From: Eretmocerus hayati
Lineage: Eukaryota; Arthropoda; Insecta; Hymenoptera; Aphelinidae
DNA length: 64,000 bases
NCBI GenBank assembly: GCA_029851415.1
Contig: CM056744.1
Span: forward strand, 99,543,338-99,607,337
Direction of reading: 5' to 3'
The stretch's first letter is position 1; each line of letters begins with the position of its first letter. Positions 12,114 through 23,689 of this stretch are shown one piece after another. Under the pieces are notes generated by a model that worked only from the letters and a program-made list of their open reading frames with translations, searched no databases and was not told where the DNA came from. A program made the position numbers and the translations under genes.

Positions 12114-14271
12114 GGAGGTCGATTTTAAACTCTGGTCGTAGGCCACTCGACCACTGAGCGCTGGCCGTGCGACCAGCGCGTACGTATATGCGCGTAGAAA
12201 GAGCCACGGCGTTCATCCGGCAACGACTCGTGAGCTCGCGAGCTTCTGCTCCGCATTGTAAACAATCAGATACAAATATTTCCACCTATAAAAGATTTCG
12301 AGGAGGTGCACGATTATTATTGTTCATGCTAATACAAGAAGTGACAGTTTTTCATTCTAATGTGAGGTTGTATGTTGGTTCTCTGTAACCTCACAATGAA
12401 TTTTCTGTTTGAATTTGTGCAAATAGAGCAAATGTGATGTGTGATGATGTGCCTCAAACTCAAATGAGAAATGAGGCAAAATTACTTTCACAGGTTCTCA
12501 TCATCATGCTGCAGTTATCAACCTGGAGAAGAAAATTTTGTTGTGAGCCAGCTCAAGCAGGTTTCAAAGATTCTGTGGAAAGAGTTTTTGGCCTCAATGA
12601 TGCTGATCAACAAATCAATCTTATCTTTTCTGAATTAGTTCATCCTGCTGATCCAATAGGTTTATTGATTCTTGGTTAAACTAACGTTTCTCCATTATTG
12701 AGTGAAAGTGGCTAGACTCTGAGCGGAAAGTCTGGTGATGGAAGTTGGAAATTTCAAAAGAGTATGGAACTTGGGTATAGCGTGCTTGGATCCTCAACAT
12801 GGTTGTTCCTTGGGATACATTATCCAATGGTCCAGGAATCATTTCACAATCAGATCTTGGTATGAGAGAAGCGACAAAGTTATATAAGTATGGTTGCCTA
12901 TCTTTCGTAGAGTCAAGTGTCACTCACAATCAAACATAGGCATTCATTGTGATCTTCTTGAGAGTTGCCCATAAATTTGCGTAGAGATTCTTAACAACTG
13001 TAAGGTTGGTCTGAATGTGATAGTTTAATCTAGACTTGAACCTAAATCCAGATTATCTGTCCATCCTGGCCTCAAGTTATATTTTAAAACTGATTGGGGT
13101 TCAAATTTCACTTATATCCATCGAACTCAATTTAAATGTCAGAGATGTTTTTTCTGCTATTCTGAACCATTTATTGCTACGTTTACCATACAATCAACGT
13201 CTAGATCTTCATTGGTAGTCATTGACATACGCAGAGACATAGTAGTTTTGTATAGCATGAACTTTAAAATGATGGGATATGTGTGTAGCTACTCATGGAT
13301 TTCATTTATATTATTTGCCAAACAATGGATGCTCATTTTTACCAACAAATATCTCAGGTATTCATTACTGGACCAAGGATATGGTCCCTGGGGAACTGAC
13401 ATACAGTTTTATTGGCCACTTGTATTAGAAATTACATTGGATGTCCATGTTTGCTTGTTGTGAAACTGGACTCGACGAAAGATGTGCAATCATATTTATA
13501 TAACTTTGTCGCTTCTCTCATACCAAGATCTGATTGTGAAATGATTCCTGGACCATCGAATAATGTATCCCAAGGAACAACCATGTTGAGGATCCAAGCA
13601 CGCTATACCCAAGTTCCATACTCTTTTGAAATTTCCAACTTCCATCACCAGACTTTCCGCTCAGAGTCTAGCCCCTTTTCACTCAATAATGGAGAAACAT
13701 TAGTTTAACCAAGAATCAATAAACCTATTGGATCAGCAGGATGAACTAATTCAGAAAAGATAAGATTGATTTGTTGATCAGCATCATTGAGGCCAAAAAC
13801 TCTTTCCACAGAATCTTTGAAACCTGGTTGAGCTGGCTCACAACAAAATTTTCTTCTCCAGGTTGATAACTGCAGCATGATGATGAGAACCTGTGAAAGT
13901 AATTTTGCCTCATTTCTCATTTGAGTTTGAGGCACATCATCACACATCACATTTGCTCTATTTGCACAAATTCAAACAGGAAATTCATTGTGAGGTTACA
14001 GAGAACCAACATACAACCTCACATTAGAATGAAAAACTGTCGCTTCGTGTATTAGCATGAACAATAATAATCGTGCACCTCCTCGAACTCTTTTATAGGT
14101 GGAAATATTTGTATCTGATTGTTTATAATGCGGAGCAGAAGCTCGCGAGCTCACGAGTCGTTGCCGGATGAACGCCGTGGCTCTTTCTACGCGCATATAC
14201 GTACGCGCTGGTCGCACGGCCAGCGCTCAGTGGTCGAGTGGCCTACGACCAGAGTTTAAAATCGACCTCCT
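12114..14271. mobile_element. 2.16-kb palindromic element inserted in exon 4 of gene A
   Basis: The ends read GGAGGTCGATTTTAAACTC on the left and its exact inverse on the right. The arms run from about 12114 to 12950 and from about 13435 to 14271 and are near-identical except toward the centre, around a roughly 480-bp spacer. Each arm holds two convergent open segments whose stops lie a base apart (12434-12679 plus and 12681-12923 minus in the left arm; mirrored at 13950-13705 and 13412-13708 in the right). They match no family I recognise. At most one base of target duplication is visible. There is no transposase, so it is either non-autonomous or a captured fragment of a larger element. Confidence 0.85.
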
Positions 14272-14495
14272 GAGATACGGTGCCCAAGTAAGAATACTAT
14301 CAATTGGAGAGATCCAGGAATCGCCGAGACCAACTCCTTTTAGGTTACTTTCGATCTCACCCAAACTTTGAGCCTGGTGAAGAATATGATTATCATAGGG
14401 AAATATTTACTGGTTTCATGCAAGATTTAAAAGTCGGCCATAGATTTTGTGGCATTATGGGAATGGTTTTTCATCAGTATACATGTTCCCAATCA

Positions 14496-15203
14496 TAAGG
14501 GGCCTCATGTGCCGCTCTCAGGAATGGGCACTCGCTGACCACATCGCGATTTTTTTCACATTTTTTATGTTATAATTTGAAAGAATAAACAATTTGGAAC
14601 GACTCTGAATGATTTCTGCGTTCCCCAGAAAATTTTCCAATATTCGTGTTTGCACAGCTGAGAAATCGGTTTCAGTAAGATCGATGCCAAAATTTTTGAG
14701 CTTCGATTCCTCCTTACAAGACCATCAAAATCCATTTTGTACAGTTGCTAAATTCTAATCTAGAAAGATTTCATGAGCTGAATACGGAGATCGGTTGTGA
14801 AACATGGGGTGTACCCAACTTGCCCTCCTATGTTTACCTCGAAAGGGCGTGTAGTACGACTTTTTGACACTCAGGATGTGTTTGTCACGTCAATAGTGTT
14901 TTGGAATGGCGAAAAACCCTAAGTTGCACGTCGATAAAAACCGATAGAAACGATTCAATACACTTTATCGCCGATTTATATGGTTTTGAATGATGGAGGC
15001 AAATCAGGTACACACTTTTGTAAATTCCAAAAAACTACTCCCTGGGGGAATTAAAACAGCTCAGCTCCAGTTGATCAAAATTATACGTACTTTTAGCTCA
15101 TTTTAAAGGTCTTGAGACAAGCTTCAAATTGAGCTAAAGTATGTTAAAGAATATCGAGATAGGCTAGAGAAAATAGCTGAATGAGGTCATGTTGGATACA
15201 CTC
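14496..15203 (+). repeat. GTGTACCCAACTTGCC MITE family, copy in intron 3 of gene A
   Basis: Follows the same internal order as the copy at 30162-31000: CTCAGGAATGGGC, a GCGTTCCCCAGAAAA block, GGTGTACCCAACTTGCC near 14809, AGCTCAGCTCCAG, and a decayed right end GTTGGATACACTC. The outer left TIR is missing. No coding capacity. Confidence 0.7.
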
Positions 15204-15379
15204 AACTTTGTAACACTTAGGAAACTTATGAGCTCAAAAACCTGCCGAACATATACTCGAAAAATTATACCTAAAGATAATCAGTTTATATGGAGAGTTC
15301 ATATAACTCATGAAAGAATTCGTAAGGTAATTAAATTAATTAAGCGCCTTCCCATTTTATCCGTCCGGATGCCTCGTAT

Positions 15380-15630
15380 CGTGGTGGCGTCGTTGGTGCT
15401 GTTGGTGGGTCGGTGGGTTAGTGGGGTCGGTGGGTTAGTGGGTCCGGTGGGTCGGTGGGTCGTGGTGGTGGTGGTGGTGGTGGTGGTAGTGGCGGTGGTG
15501 GTGGCGGCGGTGGTGGCGGTGGTGGTGGTGGCGGTGGTGGTGGTGGTGGTGGTGGTGGTGGTGGTGGTGGTGGAGGTGGAGGTAGTGGGGGTGGTGGTGG
15601 TGGCGGTGGCGGTGGTGGTGGTGGTGGTCT
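15380..15630. repeat. TGG/GGT trinucleotide microsatellite
   Basis: Nearly pure GTG/GGT repeats with interspersed GGC from about 15461 to 15628, preceded by GGTGGGTC-type repeats from about 15400. It lies in intron 3 of gene A. Long poly-Gly and poly-Val frames here are repeat artefacts. On the gene A sense strand it reads CCA/CAC. Confidence 0.95.
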
Positions 15631-15639
15631 AGAGTGTTC

Positions 15640-15975
15640 GGTCTAGAATGGCCTAATTCGGTCTAATTCGATGCAGGTTGGTCTAGATCGGTCCAATTCG
15701 ATCTAACTGGGTCTAGTTTGGTCTAATTGAGTCCAGCTCGGTCTTGCTCGGTCTAGTTCGGGGTAATCAGGTCTCATTCGGTCTAGTTCGGTTGTATTAG
15801 GTTCAGTTCAGTTTAATTTGGTTGAGTTGAGTCTGGTACAGTCTAATTCGGTGTGGCTCTATCGATTCCAGTCTGGTTTGGTCTAGTTCAAGCCAGGTCG
15901 ATCTATTTCGTTCCAGCTCGGTCTAACTCAGTCTAGCTCGGTCTAGTATGGTCAAGCTCCGTCCAGTTTGGCCTT
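15640..15975. repeat. Degenerate 10-bp tandem array (GGTCTAGTTC type)
   Basis: About thirty degenerate copies of a unit near GGTCTAGTTC / GGTCTAATTC, back to back and directly adjoining the trinucleotide array. Its decay suggests an old expansion. Confidence 0.85.
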
Positions 15976-16074
15976 ATTTCGTATTTCCATCATAAAATAT
16001 CATTAAAGCCAAAATTTGTCCGTCAGCATCTTGCGTATCGGGTTGCCTATGTGGAGGGAGTGAACTTCGATGGC

Positions 16075-16435
16075 TGGCCATATGAGTCATGGGTGGGTCA
16101 TGGGTGGGTAGATGGTTGGATGTGTTGGTGGGTGAGTGGGAGTTAGTGGTCAGGTGGGTGGGTTGGCGCATGGATGAATGTACTTGAACTTTAGTGATTT
16201 CAGTGAGAATTACTAAAGTTTCAGACTGGGGCTAAGGCTAAGGCTGACGCAGGGGCTGGGTTTTGGTCTAAGGCTGGGCCTGAGGCTGAACTGAGGCTAT
16301 GGTTGGGGTTAAGGCTGAAGTTGTGACTGGGACTGAGGCTAAAACTATATCTGGGACTGGGGCTGGGGCCGTGGAGGGTGCGTGTCTGAGGCAGGAGCCG
16401 GGATTGGGGCTGAGGCCGTCACTGGGTCTATCCAA
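16075..16435. repeat. G-rich minisatellite-like tracts
   Basis: 16080-16165 is a GGGTGGGT/GGTTGG-type tract. 16228-16430 is a degenerate GGGGCTGAGGCTAA array. Both lie in intron 3 of gene A. Confidence 0.75.
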
Positions 16436-18639
16436 CTGAGGGAAATTTCCAGATACTTACCGGAGATTTACTACTTCACTATGAGCAACATTACACCAAC
16501 TCAATAGTTCTCAATCAAAGTTACTAGGTCGCATCAAGAAAATTGTTTTCTTCCGAATTCACTGTATTACGGAATCTGCATGTTACATTGTTGAGCTACA
16601 GAAGCATTTCAGGGGCTCATACCATATCAGAGACACTTCCAAGCCGGACGAGCGCTAGCGAGGTAGGCAAAAGCGCTAGTATCTATTGGTTGATTGACAA
16701 GAATCTGCATACCTTGTACCATTCAAGCGCCCATTCAGCAGTCATTTTCCCTCCATAAGATTCGCTTACAATGTATGTTGGTATTGTCTTAAACTCAGGT
16801 ATTTTCTGATAGAAAGCTCGAATCAATTCCATCAGATCCCTTGCGATTTGACTATTATTTGTGGTCAGAATGCTGAAGTCGTCAACGTAACTGAAACCCG
16901 TTCCTACAGGGTTATCGATGAATAAAACATTGTAGTCCTTCACCTACAAGAAAAAAGTGATCATAAAGCACACCCCAATTTAATCTGAAGATCTAGAAAA
17001 CGAATCTTGTCAGGGTAAAGGAATCAACGCAAAGTGGATTATACACACCCAAGTATAATTTCGGGTATTCAAGTGCTCATCCAGTGGGCCTAATTCTCCA
17101 AAGTTTCCAAAACCTGTAGAAGATGAGCCCGGTCCGCCTTGGATCCAAATCAGCAGTGGTTTGTCGTAATAGTTGCTCACGGCGGTATTGGTAGTATAGT
17201 AGAGCCAACAAAACATATGAGCACCGGGTCGTACATCCACATACCCCCATTCCTGTTCTCCGGGGCCAAATCCTTTTTTACTGTAAACTTTTTCGAATAA
17301 AATTTGGCTCTGAGGTTCAATGTGTATTTAGAACTATTTTCAATGGGCTTTATATTAGATCTCGAAATGAATTTTCTCCTTGCATTTATATTGTCATGGA
17401 AGCATTTCAGAAACCTGATGTGTGAAACGTACCGATTGCTCGGCTTCAAATTTCAATCATCATTAAATACGAGACTCGGATAAAGAGTGTGAAAATTCGG
17501 ATTTTTTTCACGGTGGTGGAGTTTTAGACCCTTGAAAAAACAAAAGTGGTTGCCAAGGTACCATAACTTTGTTCCAGGAAAGTGTTTAGATGTGTTTTTT
17601 TTTGATTGAAAAAAAAACATTTTCTCAAAAAATGCCTTTCTATAAAATTCCTCGAAATTGTTTTTTCTATATCTGAAGTATGTTCTTTGTACGTGATATG
17701 TGGAAGCATTACTGTTTTCCTGTGAAAAATAGTGAATACAAATACGCACACTCAATCCAAAGAGAGTCTGGAAAATATATATCAGTTTTTGAGAACAGTA
17801 AGAATGGAAGCAACGCCTCAATAATGTCTCTCTACCTCTTGTCAATTACACACATTAGGCATGTAATATCAATCATAACTTTTTACTTCTCATAATTTTT
17901 AGATTTCTGTTGGGTTCCTGATGACTGGTTTTTTCTGCCACAGGGTAAAACATTTTTCAATGTACCAAAAAAATTCATTACAAAGAAACAAGTGTTACGG
18001 AAGGATCTGAATGGCAAGTTTATGTGCTGAGAATTGATTGACCTGATTTATGGAAATGGATTCACATTCCCCCTTTTTGCCCAAATTTTTGCTGTTCTCA
18101 TTCTCCGCTCATTCCTAGAAAAATTGCTCGCTTCATTCAAAGTTAAGCAATATTATGTTCGGAATAACACAGATTATCAGGCAGAAACGGAGGATTATCC
18201 TACAACCATGCACCGTAAAATTCTTCCTTTTGATGTTGGAAAGTCTACAATACTATCGTAGATCATCAAAATGCGAAACCATGAATCGGGATAAGTGTTA
18301 CTCATCGAAAAGAAATAGTATTGAGAGATTCTTGAATATTTAATCAATCCGGAAATCGTACTGCTCTTCCGAATGTGAAAGCGTGTCAATACATTGTCCA
18401 ATTCTTAAAATCGTGTGAAAAATGAGTATAATTAAGGTATAATAGTGTGTATCATAAATCATGTATAGCTGAATAGTTCTCTATGGACTCATGTGCTTTA
18501 AATAAAAAAAAAAGGAAAAAAAAATCCAATCAATCCTTTGCCTTTCGCTAAAAAATGAGAATCCAAACTCACCATTATTTGCACCAAAAGTGAGAAATAC
18601 CAGTATTGAAAAAGCGTTAATCAGTTTCAAGTTCGCCAT

Positions 18640-18720
18640 TGCCAATGAATGAATAACAGAATAGTATCTGTCACAACTTATACTCAAACGTAAACTGGAC
18701 ATCCGAGACTCATTCTTTTA
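18640..18720 (-). promoter_or_regulatory. Candidate core promoter of gene A
   Basis: The minus strand shows a TATA-like AGTATAAG at 18684-18677, about 40 nt upstream of the chosen ATG at 18639. That spacing would give a short leader. The in-frame upstream ATG at 18702 precedes the TATA-like box, which is one reason I prefer 18639. The other is the compact signal peptide that follows it. Confidence 0.4.
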
Positions 18721-20615
18721 TCTCATCTCTTCTGAGATTAAATGAAGCAATATTATTTGGCTCTCTGAAGAGCCAACTCATCAACAAAACACCACCAGTT
18801 TTGTTTTCTGGTTCTATTGACTCCAATGATCACTATAAGATTCATCATCTCAACTGCTTTAAACTATAATAGATTTTTCGGAGACATAACTGCGTCAAAA
18901 TCCAATGAACAACATTAACTTTCGTTCATAAATTAACCCATGTATAGAACCCATGCTTTCACAGAATGTACCTCATCAGATTGCTGTGGGAACCAAGGGA
19001 ACCTTCAGCAGAAGTACCCGAACCCGTTTAGGGCTATGATGCGGCAACGTACAAATATCCGCGGGCAACTCCGTTCCTCCGAGGTTGTAACTACCGTGAA
19101 CGTTTCCGTGGTTCCGTGAAAATTTTGGACTGATTGCTCATGCAACCCTAAAACTTGGAAAAATTTTTGTTTAATAAATAAAAATTATTTTCGAGATTCT
19201 CTCGCACAGATCAGACAGTGGCCGCAATCCCTTCGGTTGGCCTCAATTTGAATTTGTGGACGTTTTTCTGATAGAGACCAACGGAATTCGAGAGACTACG
19301 GATTCGTCTGAAATTCTGGGAATAGTCTGATTTTAGCATAAAAAGATGAAACTCTAAACAGTATACCCTAATACTTGAGCGTCTCGAGCCACAACCAAAA
19401 ACATGTTAGCATTGACCATATATACAAGCCCATGTTAAAAATTATAAGTATAGGTATACCTGCAAATAGCTGTAGCTCGGAAACGGTCGAGCGTTATAGG
19501 ATCTACAATTTCGGGTTTCATATTTTGGTGCTGAAAGAAGACTATTTCCAAAGTTACAGTCAAATCTGTGATCCGAATATGAAAACCTCTTCTTGTAATA
19601 AGTGTATTTATACAAAATCGTCCTATAGTAGTAACTCTGTCTGTATCTGAAATTTACCATTCAAGCAATTTGACTAATAGGATAATGGTTATCAAATACA
19701 ACTTTTATCACGGCACAATTATCATGCATCACGAAACTTAATCCTCTTTTCGTTTATATCAGACTTGAGCATAGTTATTGTGGCGTTGATTTGCGTTATC
19801 AACCTAAATCATGAGCCCTAATAATATTCATGATCATCATCATAAATATTCTAAAGAAAGTAGAAAGCATTCTCGATATCTCAAGTTCTCCAAGATTTTC
19901 GATCAAAAATATTACAGCTAACTTTGCCTTCGAAAACCGTTCACAGTGAAATTTCCCAAGTAAAACACCTCCATTATGTGAAACCACCACCTCTGTTGAG
20001 TGAAATCAAGATTCAGAAACCATATGACCTTAGTACATGCATGTTATTCAACCTCCGTAAGTGAGAAACCTCTCCTACCCGATTAGAAATGAAGTTAAAA
20101 AATTTTACTGTACAATGCCGATAATAGCGGTTGAAAACTGATATCTCTAATTCATAGGCTCAAAAATAATTTACTGGACAAGCAGTTACAATAAGTACGA
20201 ACTAAAACAAAACTTCGAGGACTCTTCCCTCTTCTTGAAAATGTAAACCTTATACATAGGTACTTCAATTCGATCACTATCAGAATAGCCAATTGAATTT
20301 TCGTGCAATGAGTGGAATTTGATAGATATGGGGATAAAATATTTTGTTTCTAGTTCTTCATGATATTGTGGGCCTTAAGTGATACTAAGTAGCTATAGAG
20401 TTGAAATTGAGAGCTTCCATTCAATTTTGTGTTTTCGCGTGCTAAGAATTCTTCTAGTTCGAATTTTGTTCGCGCTCGGTTCAAAGACCAATCAAAGATT
20501 TCGTCTCATATGCGCAGAATCCCTAGCAGACGACATGCGACATTCGTCCATTGAAATCGTAATTCGTATCGAAGTTTTGACTTTTGTTTACGAGATTCAA
20601 TAGAACAAAATAAAA
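18721..20615. other. Intergenic between gene A and the THAP gene
   Basis: Separates the divergent gene A (minus) and the THAP-transposase-derived gene (plus). 18960-19330 is richer in GC and has a small-repeat character (CCGTGAACGTTTCCGTGG). No coding segment recognised. Confidence 0.45.
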
Positions 20616-22532
20616 ATGAGCCACGCGACTTGTTGTATAAAGTCTTGTAAGAATACTGTTAAAAATAAGTGCTTGTTCTACCGATTCCCTACGGCGGCTT
20701 CTAAAAAAGATCAACGAGAACGATGGATTAGCATAGTTAGGAAAGTCAAGTGCGTAACCTTTTCAAACTTTGAGGTTGTCACCAGAGTTTTTTTGCATCA
20801 GTTATTGATAAGTCGTACTTGAAACGTGATTGATTCTTTTACAGTAAATTTGAACCTGATTGGGAGCCAAAACTTCATTTGAGAATATGCAGCGCTCATT
20901 TTATTGGTGATAGGAAATCAATCGATAAGCTCAGTCCCAATTATGTACCAACAATATTTACAAATCTGAGTTCCAGACAGAAGAGTAAAAACTTGTCTGC
21001 ATTGAAGAGGTATGATTTTTTTCAGTAGATCATCAGTACTTTGATGATGAAGTGTTCAGCACTCAATTTTTGATTACAGGCATGAACGTTTCATGGAAAG
21101 AAGGAGACAAGATTTTTGTACAAAACCAAATGTAGTCGTTAATCCATGTGCTACTATATTTCCACACGAAGACCATAATTATGGAATCAAAAAGGAACAT
21201 CCGAAGACTCCAGTCAAAACAACCAATGTTAAACCAGCGACTGAAAGCGGCAAACCCCCAAACAAGAAAATTAATACTCAGAAGTGGAAGATTCATGGTA
21301 TTCCAAATGTTCCAGAAGTACCCGAAGTTGTTATCCCATTCACACCAGAGTGCAACAGCCAAGGATGCCAAGTTTACATTCCTGTCGCACGTAGTCCACC
21401 ATGGGATAGTTTTGTATGCTGCAGATATATTGGTCTGGATGGGAAAGCTGATGCTGAAATTCAAACCGAAATGTTGGAACCACATTGCACAGTTAAATTT
21501 AGAAAAGACAGGTTATACAAAAGCACAAAATGCGGTACCCCCCATAAGACTTATGTTGATGCACTAGTTGGTCCCAATTTTGCGTATACAGATACAGTCA
21601 GAGTCTTTAATTATGATGTTATATCTGCTATTAAAAATGAAGAACAAATGTTGGAGCTTGCTGGTGTCACAACTGATACTTTCAACTTTTTGATGAGGCG
21701 GCTTGAAGACATTGGTAATGAAAAAGTTACAAGGAAGAATAGACTCCTGATATTTTTGATCAAATTGAAATCAGGAATGAACTCAACAGCAGTTAGTGTT
21801 TTTTTTGGTTGCCATCGTTCTACAGTTAGAAGAGTTTTTACAGCGGTTGCACAGAGTCTGTCTAAGTCAATACACAGTGAAATAATCTATCCAAGTAGAG
21901 ATGTTGTGATTGGCACTTTGCCACAGCGTGCTTTGCCTGAAGGAGAAAGTACTGGCACTGAAGAAGAATGTACTGGTACTGAACATAATTGCTCCAACAT
22001 CCAAACTAATTTGCCATCAACTGACGAAAACTTTGTATACACTTATTCTCAGTGCAAAGAAGAATTCACGGCTAAGATATATGTATCAGTAAATAAATCA
22101 GGCTTTGTAAGTTTAACATCAGATTGGTCCACTGACAAGGTAAACGGCTTACCACCAGATCCTGAATCTGATTCAGAGTCAACAATTGCAAAAAATGCAA
22201 CTTCATTCCCAAAAGGTTTTTTAGAACTTCAGTTAAGAATTGGTAAAGATGGTAAAAAAACCATTGTTGTCTTGCCACGGTTCTCAAATCACGATGATGC
22301 GCATTCTGCAGAAGAAAGTTGGGAGACAAGCAAATCCCCTAGAGTAAAAGTTCATGTCAAGAGGATAGTGCAGAGGCTAAGAACATTCAAAATGCTGGAG
22401 AAAATTCCGGATGTATTGATAAAAAACCTTGACGATATCATGAGAGTTTGCTGTGTCCTCATCAATTTGCAACCTATTACTATTACCGAAAGAGGGCCTT
22501 ACACAAAACATAAGAACAAAGAGATCCAATGA
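20616..22532 (+). CDS. THAP-domain protein derived from a DDE_Tnp_4-type transposase, catalytic core lost
   Basis: Exons 20616-20749, 20845-21009 and 21080-22532 join in frame (583 aa) with GT-AG junctions. Residues 1-90 form a THAP zinc finger: Cys6/7 and Cys11, Trp37, Cys60-x2-His63, Phe64, and a YVPTIF tail matching the family's AVPTIF box. Residues about 280-360 resemble the helix-turn-helix N-terminal to DDE_Tnp_4 nucleases (RKNRLLIFLIKLKSG, GCHRSTVRRVF). Residues about 522-570 match that fold's last segment (HVKRIVQRLRTFKML, CCVLINLQPI). The core with the catalytic Asp residues is absent, replaced from about residue 375 by some 145 residues of Ser/Thr/Glu-rich sequence I do not recognise. 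The final acidic position is Lys (VKR, usually VER). The frame is open and spliced. It likely binds DNA but cannot cut it. No flanking TIRs were found. Confidence 0.85.
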
Positions 22533-22636
22533 AACCTCCATCATTAAATTTGAATGCATCATACCATTGCTAAGTATAAGTATATGACATTGTACAGACA
22601 TTTAAGCTAATACTTTATTATAAGCCTGTGCCTTTG

Positions 22637-22642
22637 AATAAA
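22637..22642 (+). terminator. Candidate poly(A) signal of the THAP gene
   Basis: AATAAA followed by a T-rich stretch, about 105 nt after the stop codon at 22532. Good position for polyadenylation. Confidence 0.6.
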
Positions 22643-22649
22643 TTTTTTA

Positions 22650-23660
22650 TATGTTTCAATTAAAAATTTTATTGCCCACACCGCTCTGAAATTCTTCAAG
22701 CTATAAATATGTCAAATTAACATGCACCACGACTCATTTACATATTCTTTTGATTACGATAATTTGTGCACGAAATCATCTTACGATCTTACCCTCATTG
22801 ACTTTTCACTGTTCTTGTCGCCCGTCTATCATTTTATTGCCATTATTTAATCTCGGTCACGTCCTTCACATTTTCGTGTTCAAGTGCCTTAGTCAATCAC
22901 TTTTTGGTCCAGCTTCACATTCTTTTGAAAAAAAAATTGAAAAATCAAGATCTGACATAACGCTGACTTTCAATGATACCGATTACACGCAGACGATGCG
23001 GTGCGTACTTGTAGGAAACATGAAATTGAAGAAGAAAATACAAAAGTACGATCGAGCGAAAGTGATTCGCAATCGTTCCCTTTTACGGCTCGCGTTTTTT
23101 TATAGCAAATATTCAGTACACCAACGTCAGCCAAAAATAAGAGGTGCGGTTTATAACGCAGGTATAATTCATTATTACGTAACGATTCTGAATGTGTGCT
23201 TACTTCGGTCCCAGTACGCTTAAGGCTCATTACGACCTTTTTCTGCGACTTCCCGGATTCCCACTCGCGCGGTGGGCCAATTTAATTAAACTAAATTCTG
23301 TGAAGTTGCATGCTCCAAGATCTTAAATTCGCGGATGAATATTGGTACTTACCTGTTAATGAACTTTGGGCGTAGATTGAGGAATTTTACTCTTTACCAA
23401 AAATTAATTTTGTGCTTTTTTCATTTGAGGTGGAATGACTTCTTAATTAAACCTTAATTGCGGGCTAAGGCGAGAGGGTCGGATAGCTCCATCAGATACG
23501 TATTAGTGTTTCTTGACAGGAGTTGACAAAGCTCAACTTGCGTACTTTGGTTTTTTAATGGAATGTAATAGATTTTTTTTAGTAAAATTGATCAAATCAA
23601 ATGCATGCATTTGCCACCAGAGACCTGATTCTGGCTATTTTATCATATCTTATGAATTAA
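22650..23660. other. Intergenic, nothing recognised
   Basis: Frames of up to 157 codons occur (22750-23223) but overlap on both strands and lack domains or conserved motifs. Confidence 0.4.
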
Positions 23661-23689
23661 AGGAATTCGACCTTTAATTGTACCAATCC

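Larger units (their letters stand above)
10358..18639 (-). pseudogene. SCPEP1-like: Serine carboxypeptidase gene A (S10, SCPEP1-like), exon 4 split by insertion
   Basis: Minus-strand exons: 18639-18573 (signal peptide MANLKLINAFSILVFLTFG), 17272-17049, 16943-16713, 14373-14272 plus 12113-12105 (interrupted), 11947-11722, 11450-11289, 10917-10840, 10708-10554 and 10417-10358. All have GT-AG junctions and phases matching genes C and D. Without the insert the product would be 437 aa. It keeps the WIQGGPGSSS substrate loop, DNPVGTGFSY, SESYGG (Ser159), GQLDMI (Asp360) and AGHMVP (His417), so the S10 triad is complete. S10 enzymes remove C-terminal residues in acidic or secreted compartments. A 2.16-kb palindrome sits between codons 208 and 209, and translation into it meets a stop after about 15 codons. 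The other exons are open, so the break looks recent. Exon 4 is 111 nt and phase 0 on both sides, so skipping it would restore the frame. Confidence 0.88.

Noticed and set aside
15189..15646. Open frames of 147 and 63 codons with poly-Val or poly-Gly tails
   Set aside because: They are translations of a GGT trinucleotide array inside intron 3 of gene A.
18573..18702. Longer N-terminus for gene A starting at 18702
   Set aside because: The upstream ATG precedes the likely TATA box and would put about 20 polar residues ahead of the signal peptide.
22750..23223. 157-codon plus-strand frame after the THAP gene
   Set aside because: No recognisable domain or signal, low-complexity composition, and overlapped by an opposite frame. 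Judged chance.
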